Assembly (NCBI GenBank): GCA_001600635.1
Contig: BCKL01000010.1
Location: 515,323 to 579,322 of the forward strand
Origin: Leucosporidium creatinivorum
Lineage: Eukaryota > Basidiomycota > Microbotryomycetes > Leucosporidiales > Leucosporidiaceae
Direction of reading: 5' to 3'
DNA length: 64,000 nucleotides
The notes beneath the pieces were generated by a model. That model was not told where the DNA came from. It ran no database searches and worked only from the letters and a program-made list of their open reading frames with translations. Every line of letters starts with the position of its first letter. Positions within the stretch are counted from its first letter, which is position 1. This document shows, piece by piece, positions 63,218 through 64,000 of the stretch. Position numbers and translations under genes: made by a program.

Positions 63218-64000
63218 CTACATCACTACACACTCGGTCTCGGCCTCCTGCCTTGTCGGCCGCTCCTTGTTCTTGCCTGGCCGTCCCTTCTCGGCGCCGA
63301 GCTTCTTGAGCTCGGTGAGGCGTTGCATGGCGCGTTTGTTGCCTTGTGCTGTGGGTGGTGGAGAGGTGGAGAGCGAGGAGGGAATATGGAGGAGGCGAAG
63401 GGCGTGGGAGAAGAGAGACGGAAGGGGAGGCAGAGGAAGGTCAGTCGACTCGGATGGAATAACGAAGCGCAAGCGGTAGAAAGGAGAGAGACGAGAGAGG
63501 AGGGGAGACAAGCAGAGAGAAACATTAAACTCACCCGCCGCCCTCATATACCACCTCTTGGCCTCCTCCAAATCCTGCTTCACCCCAATCCCGACCTCCG
63601 AATAATAGCCCACCGCATACTCGGCCTTGGGCAGCCCCTTATTCGCGGCCCTCCTAGCCCACAAATACGCCTCACTATCACTCTGCTTCAACACGCCCTC
63701 ACTGCCCGTCAAATACCACCCACTCAACGCCAACTCGCTCTCCGCGTCCCCTCGCTCTGCCGCTCGGGTGTACCATGCGATTGACCGGCGAGGGTCGACG
63801 GGGCAGGTGAGGGAGCCGTATTCGTAGCAGGAGCCGAGCTTGAATTGCGAGGGAGGGTAGCCGTACTGCCCCGCTTGGGTGAAGAGTTCCCGTGCTTGAG
63901 CTGGGTCGTAGGGGACGAGCGTTGGGGCTCCAGAGGGCGGTGGTGGTTTCTCGTAGAGGAGGCCTAGTTCGTGGAGAGCGTGTGGGTTGTCCTCATCGGC
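63218..64000 (-). CDS. SKT5: Chitin synthase activator Skt5/Chs4-like, Sel1 repeats (3' part, runs off the window)
   Basis: Partial: the 5' end lies beyond 64000. Sel1-like repeats are visible: NPHALHELGLLYEKPPPPSG, ARELFTQAGQYGYPPSQFKL, GSCYEYGSLTCPVDPRRSIA, WYTRAAERGDAESELALSGW and PKAEYAVGYYSEVGIGVKQD. One intron starts near 63533 (GTGAGT). After it come NKRAMQRLTELKKLGAEKG and a C-terminal CVVM, a farnesylation (CaaX) box, as known for yeast Skt5/Chs4, which recruits Chs3 to the septum. Sel1 repeats plus CaaX strongly favour this assignment over other Sel1 proteins. Confidence 0.85.
   Translation of the reverse strand, partial: ADEDNPHALHELGLLYEKPPPPSGAPTLVPYDPAQARELFTQAGQYGYPPSQFKLGSCYEYGSLTCPVDPRRSIAWYTRAAERGDAESELALSGWYLTGSEGVLKQSDSEAYLWARRAANKGLPKAEYAVGYYSEVGIGVKQDLEEAKRWYMRAAGEFNVSLCLSPLLSRLSPFYRLRFVIPSESTDLPLPPLPSLFSHALRLLHIPSSLSTSPPPTAQGNKRAMQRLTELKKLGAEKGRPGKNKERPTRQEAETECVVM

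Overview
The window is nuclear DNA of a GC-rich, intron-dense fungus, most likely a basidiomycete yeast of the Pucciniomycotina/Microbotryomycetes type. The evidence is the very short introns (about 50-80 nt, GTGAGN donors, CTGAC/CTAAC branch points, CAG/TAG acceptors), the tightly packed genes, a DUF6534-type membrane protein, and typical fungal orthologues (Spg1/Tem1, Hym1/Mo25, Skt5/Chs4, Rrg7, Ula1, Uba2, Smt3, Rrp46). The lineage is inferred from gene style, not from a database search. About 34 protein genes can be supported. No rRNA, CRISPR, autonomous transposon or virus-like element was seen.

Layout. 0.1-2.4 kb: VHS-GAT trafficking adaptor. 2.9-5.5 kb: member 1 of an unrecognised repeat-built family (called F here) followed by an F-box-like gene. 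5.7-7.1 kb: unknown protein. 7.35-12.9 kb: ULA1 (NEDD8 E1 subunit) and UBA2 (SUMO E1 subunit), divergent from a 144-bp spacer. 13.3-14.0 kb: F2. 14.6-15.8 kb: protein methyltransferase. 16.8-39.3 kb: a large inverted duplication. Its left arm is F3, GPI-anchored protein, SNM1/Artemis-like nuclease, F-box 2; its right arm is the mirror image F-box 3, nuclease (with an 855-base N gap), GPI protein, F5. The arms flank a single-copy spacer with a GNAT-Mss4 fusion, SPG1/TEM1 and F4. F6 and F7 follow in tandem (39.9-42.7 kb). The right end (43-64 kb) is ordinary housekeeping sequence: MBOAT/wax synthase, RRG7, SUMO and RRP46 (divergent, 143 bp), a fourth F-box-like gene, a MYND-finger protein, a small Pro-rich protein, a DUF6534 protein, a LENG1/Cir_N protein, a Rax1-like RGS protein, HYM1/MO25 and the 3' part of SKT5/CHS4.

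The most unusual content is the F family. At least seven members lie within 40 kb. The four fullest (F3, F5, F6, F7) are built from an exon encoding a helical module followed by a 19-nt microexon. F1-F6 end in a C-terminal signature close to TSxQAxRY, and F7 in a variant of it. F genes and F-box genes lie together at the ends of both a direct and an inverted segmental duplication, so this looks like a rapidly rearranging island embedded among conserved genes. The mirrored arms share identical tracts interrupted by a diverged patch, and they share an ambiguous base at the same mirrored position. Both gene conversion and haplotype or assembly artefact must therefore be considered.

Functional links are modest: SUMO, its E1 subunit Uba2, the NEDD8 E1 subunit Ula1 and four F-box-like genes all belong to ubiquitin-like pathways. 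Spg1, Hym1, Rax1 and Skt5 belong to septation, polarity and chitin-synthesis control. The proximity may be chance.
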